Origin: a virus
Strand: one strand, 5' to 3'
DNA length: 64,000 bases
IMG/VR virus record: IMGVR_UViG_3300038701_000531
Span: 1-64,000 of that record
Position 1 is the stretch's first letter, and every line of letters begins with the position of its first letter. A model generated the notes under the pieces. It was not told the origin of the DNA. It did no database searches and worked only from the letters and a program-made list of their open reading frames with translations. A program made the position numbers and the translations under genes. Of the stretch, positions 35,191 to 43,869 are shown piece after piece.

Positions 35191-36297
35191 CATTAAGTTT
35201 TTTCTGATAAGTTCGTTACTCTTACCACGTTCTCTAAGAACTGCTACATGTCTCCATGCAGATAGGATCATATCTTCACCCTCTCTAATGAGTAGGGGCT
35301 TTCTGTTTCGATTCTACTTAGAACCTACTCCCTTTCGGGATGACCTCTGAACTACTATTTTTTTTTTTTTAGAAATATAAATCTGAAATATCTTTATATC
35401 TTATCTTGTGTCGTATACGTTTCACTTCAATCACTTTAAGGTTTTTATTGGTAGATATCTTAGCTATGTTCTGGTCTGAGATACCTTCATTTATCTTTTC
35501 ACAAACCCAACAAATAGTTTTTGTAGAGAACTCTGTTCTATACTGGTGAGGTACTTGATAAAGTTTTCTTACATGGAACCAAGTATCTCCAGCTTTTAGC
35601 TTCCGTAGAACATCCATACTTATGTTATAACTGTCGGAGAGGTCTCTTACTCTATAACCTTCTGACAATTTTTTACAAAGTTCGTGTGCTGTGTTCTCAT
35701 CAAAAGAAGAGTTGTATAACCCCTCTCCTCTACTGCTTTCTAAGTTCTGTCCTGCGTGTTGCTGGTTTTGTGCCAAGGAACACCACTCTAAATTATCTAA
35801 GTGGTTATTTAGCTTATTACCATCTATGTGATTAACTGTTGTCCATATTTCAGGGTTAGGGTTGGGTATCCAAGCTTTTGCCAGTAACCTGTGTACTCTA
35901 GCGCAAGCTGCTTTACCATTAATACAAGTTCTTATATACCAGTACTTAGGTACTCCTTGTAAAGTGTGAGTCATCTCTTTTTCAGAATCTATCCTGAATA
36001 TTCTACCACATTTACTAACAGCGTAAGCTGGGTATTCCTCACAAACTTTAACCTTATAGCCTTTTATTTCAAAAATATTTGACATTTATTTCTCCTACTG
36101 AACTTGGGAGTTAAAAAAAAAATAATAGCTGCGGATTGTCTCTATTATTAACCTTATTACCATACCACGCTCATTACAGCGTGTGCTAGTACCTTATCAC
36201 TAAAGCACTGCGGTAGTCAATACCTAACAAGATATCCCCGCAATTAAGAAAGTTTTTACTTAATTATTACTAAAAAAGTGAGCCAAATCAACAACTT
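35191..36297 (-). ncRNA. Group I intron 1 of the tape-measure gene, 1107 nt, with HNH ORF
   Basis: 5' site GAGCT|AAGTTG; guide GGCTC forms P1 (G-C, A-U, G-C, C-G, U:G). Core elements: P (AATTGCGGGGATATC), Q (AATCCGCAGC), R (GTTCAGAGGTCATCC), S (AAGATATGATCC). P9 is a stem CTGCATG/CATGTAG with GAGA tetraloop. The HNH gene lies between Q and R. The 3' site is ..TTAATG|AAAGC, the final G being the conserved guanosine. Confidence 0.85.
35369..36085 (-). CDS. HNH homing endonuclease (NUMOD4-HNH) inside the intron, 238 aa
   Basis: Residues ~1-50 (EIKGYKV..EEYPAYAVSKCGRIFRI) match NUMOD4. The HNH core is RVHRLLAKAW..NPNPEIWTTVNHIDGNKLNNHLDNLEWC (His-Asp, Asn, Asn-Leu-Glu-Trp). Two helix-turn-helix-like segments (RVRDLSDSYNISMDVLRKLK; SDQNIAKISTNKNLK) would bind the target. 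ATG has AGGAGA upstream and lies in a loop between Q and R. It would spread the intron into intronless tape-measure alleles. Confidence 0.88.
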   Translation of the reverse strand: MSNIFEIKGYKVKVCEEYPAYAVSKCGRIFRIDSEKEMTHTLQGVPKYWYIRTCINGKAACARVHRLLAKAWIPNPNPEIWTTVNHIDGNKLNNHLDNLEWCSLAQNQQHAGQNLESSRGEGLYNSSFDENTAHELCKKLSEGYRVRDLSDSYNISMDVLRKLKAGDTWFHVRKLYQVPHQYRTEFSTKTICWVCEKINEGISDQNIAKISTNKNLKVIEVKRIRHKIRYKDISDLYF

Positions 36298-37391
36298 AGC
36301 TCTTCTGACATGATCGTGGTCTTATTGAGCATTTGTTGCAATGCCCTTAAACCACTTTTAGCTTGCTCAGGTGCAACTTTAAGAGCTGTAGCAAACTCAC
36401 TAAAACCTGTAAACAATTCTTTTGTTTCAGTTCTAGTCAACTTACCTTTAGCTGCAAATTGCAATTTAGAGAAAGCATCTGTAGAGGCTTTTAAGTCTAA
36501 ACCTAACCTTACAACTTCACTATCAACAAAAGCTAAATCATTAGCAGCTAACTTAGCAGAACCTGATGATGCAAGCATTGACGCTCTCATTCCCTCAAAA
36601 TCCTGACCTACTCTATTAATAGATTGAACACTATTTAATACAGCAAAAGCACCTAAATAAGATGTAGCTAATTGTCTAGCTGATTCCTTCATCCTATTCT
36701 GTGCCCTAGTTAACTCATTAATCTTTTGTTTCGTTTGTGAGGAAACTCTATTTATCTTCCTCATCTCAGCAGCTTGAGCTTTAAGAGCCATAGTAGCGTC
36801 TATAGTAGACTTACCCATTTTCTCTTGCTCTAGTCCTAACTGCCTTAATTGTTTTTGTTGCTTCTCTGTGAGATTAAATAGTAATCTCCTACCCTCAACA
36901 GTTCTATTAAAGAAATCATCACCGCCTTTAAAAGGAGTTAAAGCTTTATTGTTACTATCCTTAGTAGATGTAAAAGCATCAGGTTTCTTAAATATGTTCT
37001 CTTTACCAAGTAAAGCATTTGTAGAATGAGTCTTTTTAAGTTCATTCTTAAATCTCTGTTGAGCTAGAGTAGCTTCTTGTATTTCATTTTTGAGTTTTAA
37101 AAACTCAGAGGCTTTGTTAATATTATTAAGTCTATCTTTGAAACCTACTAAGGTAGACCCCATCCTTTCAAGCCTATCATGTGCGCCTTGAATAGCTAAC
37201 CTTTGCCTTTTAAGAGCATCACCACTAAATGCAGTGTCCATCTTATTAGCTTGAGCTACACTATTGGCTCCAATCATCTTTAAAGATTTATTAATTCTAT
37301 TTAAACTATCCTCTATCTTTTTAACTTCTTTTGTATCAGCTTTAATACTAAGTTGAGCAAAGAAGTCTGCAATCGAGAATCCTGATGCCAT
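36298..37391 (-). CDS. Tape measure protein, exon 1 (N-terminal 364 aa)
   Basis: ATG with GGAGAT upstream, immediately after the tail-chaperone fusion. Typical tape-measure N-terminus (SIADFFAQLSIKADTKEVKKIEDSLNRI), long coiled coil, then GLRALQQMLNKTTIMSEEL. The reading frame hits a stop 4 codons into the intron, so the annotated ORF end (36288) is not the biological end. Splices to the micro-exon. Confidence 0.88.
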
Positions 37392-37399
37392 TTAATCTC

Positions 37400-37980
37400 C
37401 TATTCAGTATTTGAAGGGATAAGGGCTTTTTCCGTTGCTGCAATGATTTCTAGCATTTCTAAAGCTTGAAAGAAATCTTCCAGAGACCAATCATTTCTTA
37501 TTTGTAAATATGTCTCATTGAATTTACCTGAAGTGGCTATTCTTAGAGCTAACATATTAAAAGTAGGAATTGAAGTTTTCTTAGAGATATCTTCTATAGT
37601 TCTTGTGAGCTTGACATTGCCTTCTCTATCATCCCCGTTAGGTGAATTAGAGAATCTGGATCGAAAAAAGGTATCACATTTTCTGCTAAGGAAAACCCTA
37701 CAACAGGGAGAAGATCTTTTCTAAATTCAGCAAAATGATTATCAAAGTCTATTGCTTTTCCTTGGCAAGTAACTTCTTTAACTAAAGCTTTGATTAGCTT
37801 TAATCCATCTCTATGGCCTAAGATATTCTTTGCCATACTACCTATTGAAGTGTCTTCTACATTACCAAGCATATCCATAACTTGAGATACAAAACCCCAA
37901 CTCTGCTCTGCACCAAATGTAATTATTTTATATTCTCTGCCGTTAATCTCAGCAGATTTTTGTCTATGTTCTAGACCCAT
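37400..37980 (-). CDS. Tail assembly chaperone, -1 frameshift extended product (gpGT-like)
   Basis: The short chaperone frame continues in the -1 frame after T-TTT-TTC at 37663-37669 (codons CCT TTT TTC). From there the -1 frame is open to TAG 37400-37402 and encodes ..NMLALRIATSGKFNETYLQIRNDWSLEDFFQALEMLEII.., typical of a gpT-like C-terminus. It ends just before the tape-measure ATG, the classical gpG/gpGT-tape measure order. The frameshift is inferred from the canonical heptamer and gene order. Confidence 0.75.
37594..37980 (-). CDS. Tail assembly chaperone, short form (gpG-like), 128 aa
   Basis: Zero-frame product ending ..MIEKAMSSSQEL. Contains EINGREYKIITFGAEQSWGFVSQVMDML and an alpha-helical remainder consistent with phage tail-assembly chaperones. 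Upstream of the tape measure and downstream of the tube genes. Confidence 0.75.
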   Translation of the reverse strand: MGLEHRQKSAEINGREYKIITFGAEQSWGFVSQVMDMLGNVEDTSIGSMAKNILGHRDGLKLIKALVKEVTCQGKAIDFDNHFAEFRKDLLPVVGFSLAENVIPFFDPDSLIHLTGMIEKAMSSSQEL

Positions 37981-38005
37981 TATTTTACCTCCAGTAAATT
38001 TTTAA

Positions 38006-38035
38006 TAAATAAAAAGCAGCTTATCCGAAGCTGCT
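38006..38035 (-). terminator. Intrinsic terminator after the tail-tube genes
   Basis: On the - strand AGCAGCTT-CGGAT-AAGCTGCT (8-bp stem) followed by TTTTATTTA. Lies between the tube gene and the chaperone; would lower expression of chaperones relative to tube and sheath. Confidence 0.75.
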
Positions 38036-38044
38036 ATTCTATTC

Positions 38045-38533
38045 TTATACTTGGATGGGTATAGATTCCTCTACAGGAACTACATCACCACCAATAGTCT
38101 TTAAATCGCTAGTAGTAAATTCCCAAGTTAGGGAATCTAATTCATCACTATAGTTAACTTCTGGTTGATTAGATATCCAAACATTAGTGGCTTTTTGATA
38201 AGCCATACCATTATTCCTCTTATCATTAAATGTAAAAGAACTAATACTATTTGGATTTGTACCATCATCATCTCTGTATTCATTATATAATAATTTATGG
38301 ACTACAGATGTTGACCAGATTTTAACTGTGATTGTAGCGCTAGTGTCTGCATTTAATAATCTAGCACCTACACCACCACCATCAATGCTAGGTACATAAG
38401 AATATTTTTTAGCATTCCTACGTACTACTACATGAGAGTTTGGGTCTAACCCAGAGGTTAAGTCTATACCATTAAATACAAAGCTGATTTCTTCTGGCCT
38501 ATACGTTTCTAAAAACTTATTTATAAAAGCCAT
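38045..38533 (-). CDS. Tail tube-like structural protein 2 (DUF3277-like), 162 aa
   Basis: Pattern EISFVFNGIDLTSGLD.NSHVVVRRNAKKYSY..DGGG..ARLLNADTSATITVKIW matches the DUF3277 structural proteins of KPP10-type phages. Shares the F.FNGID.SSG motif with the next upstream gene, so the two are paralogues. Confidence 0.65.
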   Translation of the reverse strand: MAFINKFLETYRPEEISFVFNGIDLTSGLDPNSHVVVRRNAKKYSYVPSIDGGGVGARLLNADTSATITVKIWSTSVVHKLLYNEYRDDDGTNPNSISSFTFNDKRNNGMAYQKATNVWISNQPEVNYSDELDSLTWEFTTSDLKTIGGDVVPVEESIPIQV

Positions 38534-38545
38534 GATACCTCCCTA

Positions 38546-38980
38546 CTATGCAGGTAACGGTATGAAATCTAGCTGATGACAACCAAAAGACCAAGTTACT
38601 TCTCCAGACTCTTGAGCTTTCGTCATATCGGGAGCTTTAACAAACCAACAATTAATAGCTGTCATTTGTCGAGAATTACTTGGGTCGATTACTGTAAAAT
38701 TACTCCAGTAGTCTTCCTGAATGTTCTCTTGTGCCAAATAAGCAGCAGTTAGTAAGCCATTCACAGCACTATTAGCCATTAATGTAAACTCAATAGTACC
38801 TTGCTTATTAATGTTCTTAGAGTTAGCTGTATCGCCTCTAGCGTTACCTTTTGTTGTTACTAAGTCATGTACACGTTTAGCGTCCAATACTGTATCAGAA
38901 CCAACGCCACTAGACATATCAATACCGTTCCATACGAATTGACAAGTAGCTAACATATAAGTTTTAATCATATCACTCAT
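38546..38980 (-). CDS. Tail tube-like structural protein 1 (DUF3277-like), 144 aa
   Basis: Contains CQFVWNGIDMSSGVG and GTIEFTLMANSAVNGLLTAAYL, the tube-protein pattern (lined with beta strands, S..N..L). Directly follows the sheath gene, the expected place for the tube. Confidence 0.65.
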   Translation of the reverse strand: MSDMIKTYMLATCQFVWNGIDMSSGVGSDTVLDAKRVHDLVTTKGNARGDTANSKNINKQGTIEFTLMANSAVNGLLTAAYLAQENIQEDYWSNFTVIDPSNSRQMTAINCWFVKAPDMTKAQESGEVTWSFGCHQLDFIPLPA

Positions 38981-38991
38981 ATTACTTCTCC

Positions 38992-40101
38992 TTATGCTGC
39001 TACTTCGTAGGTTACATTACCTGAGATTGGGTTAATCTCATTAACAAAACCAGCTAAGAAAGCTTCAAATTTAATATCACGTATGATACGGTTAGCTTTG
39101 TCTGCAAAAGGAATATCAATTGCTTTAGGCATTGTGATTGTATAATTCTCTTGGATGAATCCATATCCAACCCAACGAGTTAATACAGAATCAATGACAT
39201 TCTCAATCTGAGCTAGTCCAGCGTCCGTCATACGGATACCACCACCTTTTTGATTGATAAGTAGATCTAGTAAAGAAGCGTCTATGTCTTCTCTAAGACC
39301 GTCAGTACCCCGAACCAGATCAATCCATTCGCTACTAGCTGATTGCCCTTTCCATGTTCTAAATTGACCTCGCTGAGAGAATACAAAGTTTGCATTACGC
39401 GCTGAGACATTTGTAATCTGTGTATCTGTGAGTACATTACCTAGAGCATTCTGAGAAGCCCCTACACCGCTTAAAGCTAAGAAAGCCCAGTTAGCAGTAC
39501 CCTCTCTAAATGGTAAGTTATGACCTGCGAAAGCACATTCAGGGAACTTAGTATCTGCTTCGTGATGCCATAGTACTACTGATCGTTCATAGTTAGCATC
39601 AGCTAATTTACCCGCTATATCTCCTGAAGCTGCTGAACCTGCTACATAAGCTGTATCAACAGAACTAACTACATTGTTAGAGGTGAAGAACAATCTTTGT
39701 TTAGCCTCAACATAAGCTGCCATAGCTAATACTTCAGTCTCAGTGTGGTCTTCCATGCCAATTTGATACCAAGTATCATTTTCTAAACTACAAGCTGTAG
39801 CTGCTGCTACATAAGAAGCATCTGCTGTACCAGCACTATAGTATTGACCAATTATTACTTGACTAACAGCAGGGTTTTGTCGTAGATAAGCAGAAACTGC
39901 TAAGTAAACTACATCCGTATCTGCAAAGTCGTCTAATACTGAATCAATAGAGGTATAAACTCTTACTCGACCAGTAAAATCTACATCAGGAGCTGTTGAG
40001 TCTCCTGCATCATAGATAAACAAAGGAATATTAAATGCTGCGCGTTGCACTGCACTTGTATTCTTTGTGATATTTGTTTTAATTATTACGGGTAGTCCCA
40101 T
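38992..40101 (-). CDS. Tail sheath protein (DUF3383-like), 369 aa
   Basis: Features of DUF3383: N-terminal PVIIKTNI..NTSAVQRAAFNIPLFI, middle AFAGHNLPFREGTANWAFLALSGVG and a C-terminal ..FEAFLAGFVNEINPISGNVTYEV. Forms the contractile outer tube. Order sheath-tube-tube-chaperone is as expected for a myovirus. Confidence 0.85.
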   Translation of the reverse strand: MGLPVIIKTNITKNTSAVQRAAFNIPLFIYDAGDSTAPDVDFTGRVRVYTSIDSVLDDFADTDVVYLAVSAYLRQNPAVSQVIIGQYYSAGTADASYVAAATACSLENDTWYQIGMEDHTETEVLAMAAYVEAKQRLFFTSNNVVSSVDTAYVAGSAASGDIAGKLADANYERSVVLWHHEADTKFPECAFAGHNLPFREGTANWAFLALSGVGASQNALGNVLTDTQITNVSARNANFVFSQRGQFRTWKGQSASSEWIDLVRGTDGLREDIDASLLDLLINQKGGGIRMTDAGLAQIENVIDSVLTRWVGYGFIQENYTITMPKAIDIPFADKANRIIRDIKFEAFLAGFVNEINPISGNVTYEVAA

Positions 40102-40125
40102 TATAATATGTCCTTTAGTTTGTTG

Positions 40126-40710
40126 TTATGGTTTGGTTACGTCTATAGGGACTGGTATATCACCATTCACCCCAGTGATAAGGTCTCCATCTCCATTAAG
40201 AGTGATAGCATAATCACCTTCTTGGTATGGGTCTATAAATTTGTCAACAATATAAAAAGAACAAGTAAGTCTACTTCCTTCTCTAAACCTTGTTGATAAT
40301 AATGTTGGTGTTGGTACTACCTCTCCCTTAGCTCTCAAGGCTAAACCACCTGTAGTACTAAGGATATTATTGATAGTATAGGGAGTTATTAAGCTAGACC
40401 TAAATTGCTGTAGTATAGACTCTGAATCCTCACCGTAACACCTCCAAGTAAAGAACACTTCATAAAGTATCTCATAGGTAGGTAAGTTGGTGTCTTCATC
40501 TAAGTAGCTATCTAATACTTCCCCTGAGGGCTGTATAGTAACTCCTAAGTCTAAAGTAATATAAGGTGTATCTGCTTGAGGTCTGCCAGTTCTAGCTCTA
40601 CTAACTGAAGGTGTGGTTCCTGATTGTAATGGTGTAGTACTTAGTCTATTACCTACCACTGCTTTAGTTGTAGCTATAAGACCATCATACATCAAATCAT
40701 AATTAAGCAT
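40126..40710 (-). CDS. Neck terminator gp12-like protein, 194 aa
   Basis: Contains QADTPYITLDLG and YEILYEVFFTWRCYGEDSESILQQFRSSL, typical of the phage neck-terminator/LIC_12616 family, which caps the tail at the neck. Immediately upstream of the sheath gene. Confidence 0.6.
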   Translation of the reverse strand: MLNYDLMYDGLIATTKAVVGNRLSTTPLQSGTTPSVSRARTGRPQADTPYITLDLGVTIQPSGEVLDSYLDEDTNLPTYEILYEVFFTWRCYGEDSESILQQFRSSLITPYTINNILSTTGGLALRAKGEVVPTPTLLSTRFREGSRLTCSFYIVDKFIDPYQEGDYAITLNGDGDLITGVNGDIPVPIDVTKP

Positions 40711-41078
40711 TAAACTTTCTCCTCCAACATTACAAAAACTTTATAATGTTTTGTAGAGAGTTGCCTCCACTTTTCAACTACACCAACTTGATATCTTTTA
40801 TTATCTATAACTACAATATCAGCTTCACGGTTAATAGTGTCATCTACTGTCTTTAATTCTTGCTTAGTGTATATTTTTAATGATTCAGTATTTTTAAAAG
40901 CTTCTGGTAATTTATTTAAATCATCACCTGTGACAGGTTGAATACTACCTTTAGCTTTTATCCTAGTAGTACTTTCTTTAGCTTCTACCCAGTTACCTTT
41001 ACCATCATCATAACCCTCAAAACCTTTAGCAGCCCTTAAGACTAAGAAAGAATCAGTTTGTAATAATCTCATTTCCAC
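40710..41078 (-). CDS. Probable head-tail connector, 122 aa
   Basis: Small basic/acidic protein (IKAKGSIQPVTGDDLNKLPEAFKNTESLKIYT..VVIDNKRYQVGVVEKW) resembling stopper-type connector proteins: beta strands around a Q-P-V turn. Position between completion protein and neck terminator supports this. Confidence 0.5.
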   Translation of the reverse strand: MEMRLLQTDSFLVLRAAKGFEGYDDGKGNWVEAKESTTRIKAKGSIQPVTGDDLNKLPEAFKNTESLKIYTKQELKTVDDTINREADIVVIDNKRYQVGVVEKWRQLSTKHYKVFVMLEEKV

Positions 41079-41606
41079 CTACTTACTTGTCTTAACTAAC
41101 ATACCATCTCGTAACTTATGTGTATCTACAAGAGGATCATTACGTCCTTTTTGCTTAATAGTAGAGGGTGCGTTATCTACTAGACCAATGGTATTATCTA
41201 TTCCAAAATTATCTTGAGTTTTCTTTTTAAGATGTTCACCTACTCCCTCTAGGAAGTCTGTTATATGCTTATTTAGATTCTTACCTTTTCCAAAACCCAT
41301 ATAGAGTTTCTTAACTAAAGGTACTAATTTATTAGCCTCAGATTTTCCCATCATTTGTTGTAGTGTACCTTCAAAGAAAGGTCTAGGAGGTATACGTCCA
41401 TCTTTAGTACCCTCATGCAACCAAGCAGCTAATTCAGCCATATTGACATCTTCTTTTTTACCACGTTCATTAGTGTGGTGAATTTCAGAAGAATCAAAAC
41501 CAACTTGAACCCACTCCTGTGCTAGCCTGTTAAAGTCTTTCTTAAATTGGTTTAATTCTTTAAAACCTTTATTAGTATCTAGAGTAGCTTTAACAGTAAT
41601 AGCCAT
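41079..41606 (-). CDS. HK97 gp10-like head-tail completion protein, 175 aa
   Basis: Contains QVGFDSSEIHHTNERG..MAELAAWLHEGTKDGRIPPRPFFEGTL, the A..HE.GT..IP.RPF motif of gp10/tail-completion proteins. Confidence 0.65.
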   Translation of the reverse strand: MAITVKATLDTNKGFKELNQFKKDFNRLAQEWVQVGFDSSEIHHTNERGKKEDVNMAELAAWLHEGTKDGRIPPRPFFEGTLQQMMGKSEANKLVPLVKKLYMGFGKGKNLNKHITDFLEGVGEHLKKKTQDNFGIDNTIGLVDNAPSTIKQKGRNDPLVDTHKLRDGMLVKTSK

Positions 41607-41803
41607 TACTTCTCTTCCTTAACCTTAGTAGGTTTAGGAGATGCCTTAGGAGCCTCTGTAACGCTTATATTGCCCATATCTTTTAAAACCTTAAGTTCTA
41701 CCTTATTGAAAGGTATCGTTGGGTAGCGCTTGCTAGGGGACTCCTGACCAGCTCTATATTCCACTTTTGCAAACTTAAAGTTTTTTAAAATTGTTATTTT
41801 CAT
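41606..41803 (-). CDS. Hypothetical small protein, 65 aa
   Basis: Basic, with a Pro/Lys/Ala-rich C-terminus. Overlaps its downstream neighbour by one base. Connector-region small protein without assigned function. Confidence 0.6.
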   Translation of the reverse strand: MKITILKNFKFAKVEYRAGQESPSKRYPTIPFNKVELKVLKDMGNISVTEAPKASPKPTKVKEEK

Positions 41804-41810
41804 TTTAACC

Positions 41811-42239
41811 TCATAATGTTAAATCTGAGTCACACACACAAGAGGTATCTAGTTCTACTGCTTTACTATTTACAAACAAACCTATACTAACAGGAGGACT
41901 ATAACCCATAATAGGGCAGATAGTATTATTAACTGCTTTTATGTAGTCTTTCCAAGGGTCAGCCCCAGAACGCTCAAAACGTTCTAATTCTACCTCACCT
42001 GTTTTCTCTTTCTTAGTGCTGGCTTCATCCACATAGTAACTAGACTGATTCTTAATAGCACAGAGTTTTAGAGATTTACATGCAACCTCTGCATACTTCT
42101 CATCCTCACTGCCTACTTGATTAATTGTTAGATTAATCAGCATAAGTATTTCATCATCTTTAAGAGTGTTGTTATCTGGCAACCAGAATACAATATCTTT
42201 TAGTAACTTATTCTGATTCTCTGGTGATGTTAATGCCAT
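41811..42239 (-). CDS. Probable head-completion/adaptor protein, 142 aa
   Basis: Helical N-terminus with WLPDNNTLKDDEILMLINLTINQVG..EKYAEVACKSL, the arrangement of gp6-like adaptor proteins that follow the major capsid gene. Function inferred mainly from position. Confidence 0.5.
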   Translation of the reverse strand: MALTSPENQNKLLKDIVFWLPDNNTLKDDEILMLINLTINQVGSEDEKYAEVACKSLKLCAIKNQSSYYVDEASTKKEKTGEVELERFERSGADPWKDYIKAVNNTICPIMGYSPPVSIGLFVNSKAVELDTSCVCDSDLTL

Positions 42240-42250
42240 TTTAACTCCGA

Positions 42251-42274
42251 TAAAAAGAGGGGCAAAAGCCCCTC
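42251..42274 (-). terminator. Intrinsic terminator downstream of the major capsid gene
   Basis: On the - strand GAGGGGC-TTTT-GCCCCTC then TTTTTA. A 7-bp GC-rich stem directly after the capsid stop codon, as is common for the most highly expressed virion gene. Confidence 0.85.
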
Positions 42275-42281
42275 AACACTA

Positions 42282-43364
42282 CTAAGTAGAAGTAGTTAAG
42301 TGGGTGATAGCGCGAGGATTACCGTTGAAGTAAAGTACGTTAGACTCTTCTGCAACTGTAACACCTGAACGATTATCTTCCCAGAAAGCAGCATACTTAG
42401 AAAGTGCTTGTGTATTCACACTATCCATAGTTTGAGCTGGAGCATACTTCTTACCAATACCATTAGCCAAACCAACTGGAACAATGTAAGCATCTGCATC
42501 AGCAATTAGCTTAGTACCAGCAATGATCTCTGAACCGTAGTTAACATAAATCAAACCATCGTGTGATTTGAAGTTGTCATAACGGAAGTTACCATCTGAC
42601 ATAGTAGGCACAGCTTCAGACGCTAAATCTAAAGTAGAACGCAATGGACGAGCCAAAGTATCTTGCTTCTCAATATCATAACGCTTACTAAAGAAGTCAT
42701 CACCACACAATACGATTTGAGCATTAGCGCTCTCACCGCCACGGGCAATCTCTTGAGCGTTTAACTTACGTTGTTCCATAAAGCGTTGGATGAAATCATC
42801 GGCTGCTGTACCAAGAGTCATATCTATTTTAGCAGGACGAGCTGAACCAACTTGGTCAGTATAGAAGTTGTACTCAGTTGCACCACTACCACGAACAATG
42901 TTTGTATCTGCTGTAATCAACTGAGCAAGAGCCAACTCATCAAAGTTACTCCAAGAGTCCTCAGCTTTGATACTCATCATTGCTAAGATATCTTCGATAG
43001 TAAGTAAATCCATTGAGTTAGGTTTACGTCTACCAGAGATATCTTGTGGAGCTGCATTAAATTGTAAACCGAATGAAGGAACTTCATAGTAGAAAGTCTT
43101 CGCACGATCTTTAGTTAAGTTTTTACCTAACTCATGGTATTGCTTACCATCTGGTAATGCAACTGAGCTAGTAGTTTCATCATACTTGAACTGAGTAGTA
43201 GTCAAGAACTCATTAGTAGCATCTGTACCAAATAATGAGGTTAACAAGCGAGGCTTAACATAAGTACGTTGAGTACCCATTGTGATATCCTGCATCTGGA
43301 AACCACCAGTAAGAGCTTGACCTAATGCTTTATCAAGTACCTTTTCTGAAATTTTAATTGTCAT
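42282..43364 (-). CDS. Major capsid protein (lambda gpE-like), 360 aa
   Basis: Size and motifs fit the gpE family: VKPRLLTSLFG early, AKTFYYEVPSFGLQFNAAPQDISGRR in the E-loop region, and a C-terminal segment with DADAYIVPVGL..KKYAPAQTMDSVNT..YAAFWEDNRSGVTVAEESNVLY, equivalent to the A-domain and P-rich end. Preceded by a decoration gene and followed by a strong terminator. Confidence 0.85.
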   Translation of the reverse strand: MTIKISEKVLDKALGQALTGGFQMQDITMGTQRTYVKPRLLTSLFGTDATNEFLTTTQFKYDETTSSVALPDGKQYHELGKNLTKDRAKTFYYEVPSFGLQFNAAPQDISGRRKPNSMDLLTIEDILAMMSIKAEDSWSNFDELALAQLITADTNIVRGSGATEYNFYTDQVGSARPAKIDMTLGTAADDFIQRFMEQRKLNAQEIARGGESANAQIVLCGDDFFSKRYDIEKQDTLARPLRSTLDLASEAVPTMSDGNFRYDNFKSHDGLIYVNYGSEIIAGTKLIADADAYIVPVGLANGIGKKYAPAQTMDSVNTQALSKYAAFWEDNRSGVTVAEESNVLYFNGNPRAITHLTTST

Positions 43365-43392
43365 TTTCTTTTAATATCCTTTGATTATACTA

Positions 43393-43869
43393 CTAAGCTA
43401 CTACGTAAGATGGGATTACATTAGTTGCTGGGTCATAGACTGCCACACCTTGAGTTTCTAATTCTGTGTAGAATTCAGCTAAGTTAGGTGCTGTGATAGA
43501 ACCCTCTTCCAAACCACCTTTGTCAATTTCTGCATGACGATACAAAACTACCATTCTAGTAGCTGTAGTTGTCAATGTAACATCAGCTCGGTTAGTACCA
43601 ACACCAGCCTCAGGAGTACCTACAGTAACAGCAACTTTAGCACCATTAGGTAGTACAGAAGCTCCTGTAGCTGCAATATCTTGAGCTAAGTATGGTTCAA
43701 AAGCGTCTGTATCATCCCATACAACTAATGTACCAATAGGGTCTACAGCAGCAGCGCCTTTAACGTCTACAACTGCATATGAATAGTTTGTACCAGCACT
43801 GTTAGTAAATGCACCAAGGCCTTTTACTACTTCTGATAAATGTTTACGGCTAGTTTCGACTACTGGCAT
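43393..43869 (-). CDS. Head decoration protein, 158 aa
   Basis: Ala/Val/Thr-rich beta protein (VDVKGAAAVDPIGTLVVWDD..ATGASVLPNGAKVAVTVG) of the size and location of gpD-like decoration or cement proteins, directly upstream of the capsid gene. Confidence 0.65.
   Translation of the reverse strand: MPVVETSRKHLSEVVKGLGAFTNSAGTNYSYAVVDVKGAAAVDPIGTLVVWDDTDAFEPYLAQDIAATGASVLPNGAKVAVTVGTPEAGVGTNRADVTLTTTATRMVVLYRHAEIDKGGLEEGSITAPNLAEFYTELETQGVAVYDPATNVIPSYVVA

Noticed and set aside
35162-35242. Open frame reading ..RERGKSNELIRKNLMKATTRLMLGA between the two tape-measure introns
   Set aside because: It looked like an exon at first, but joining it gives an early stop and no tape-measure motif. The 16-nt exon in another frame restores the expected EELKQQLAEQVPG, and the rest folds as intron P9 extensions.
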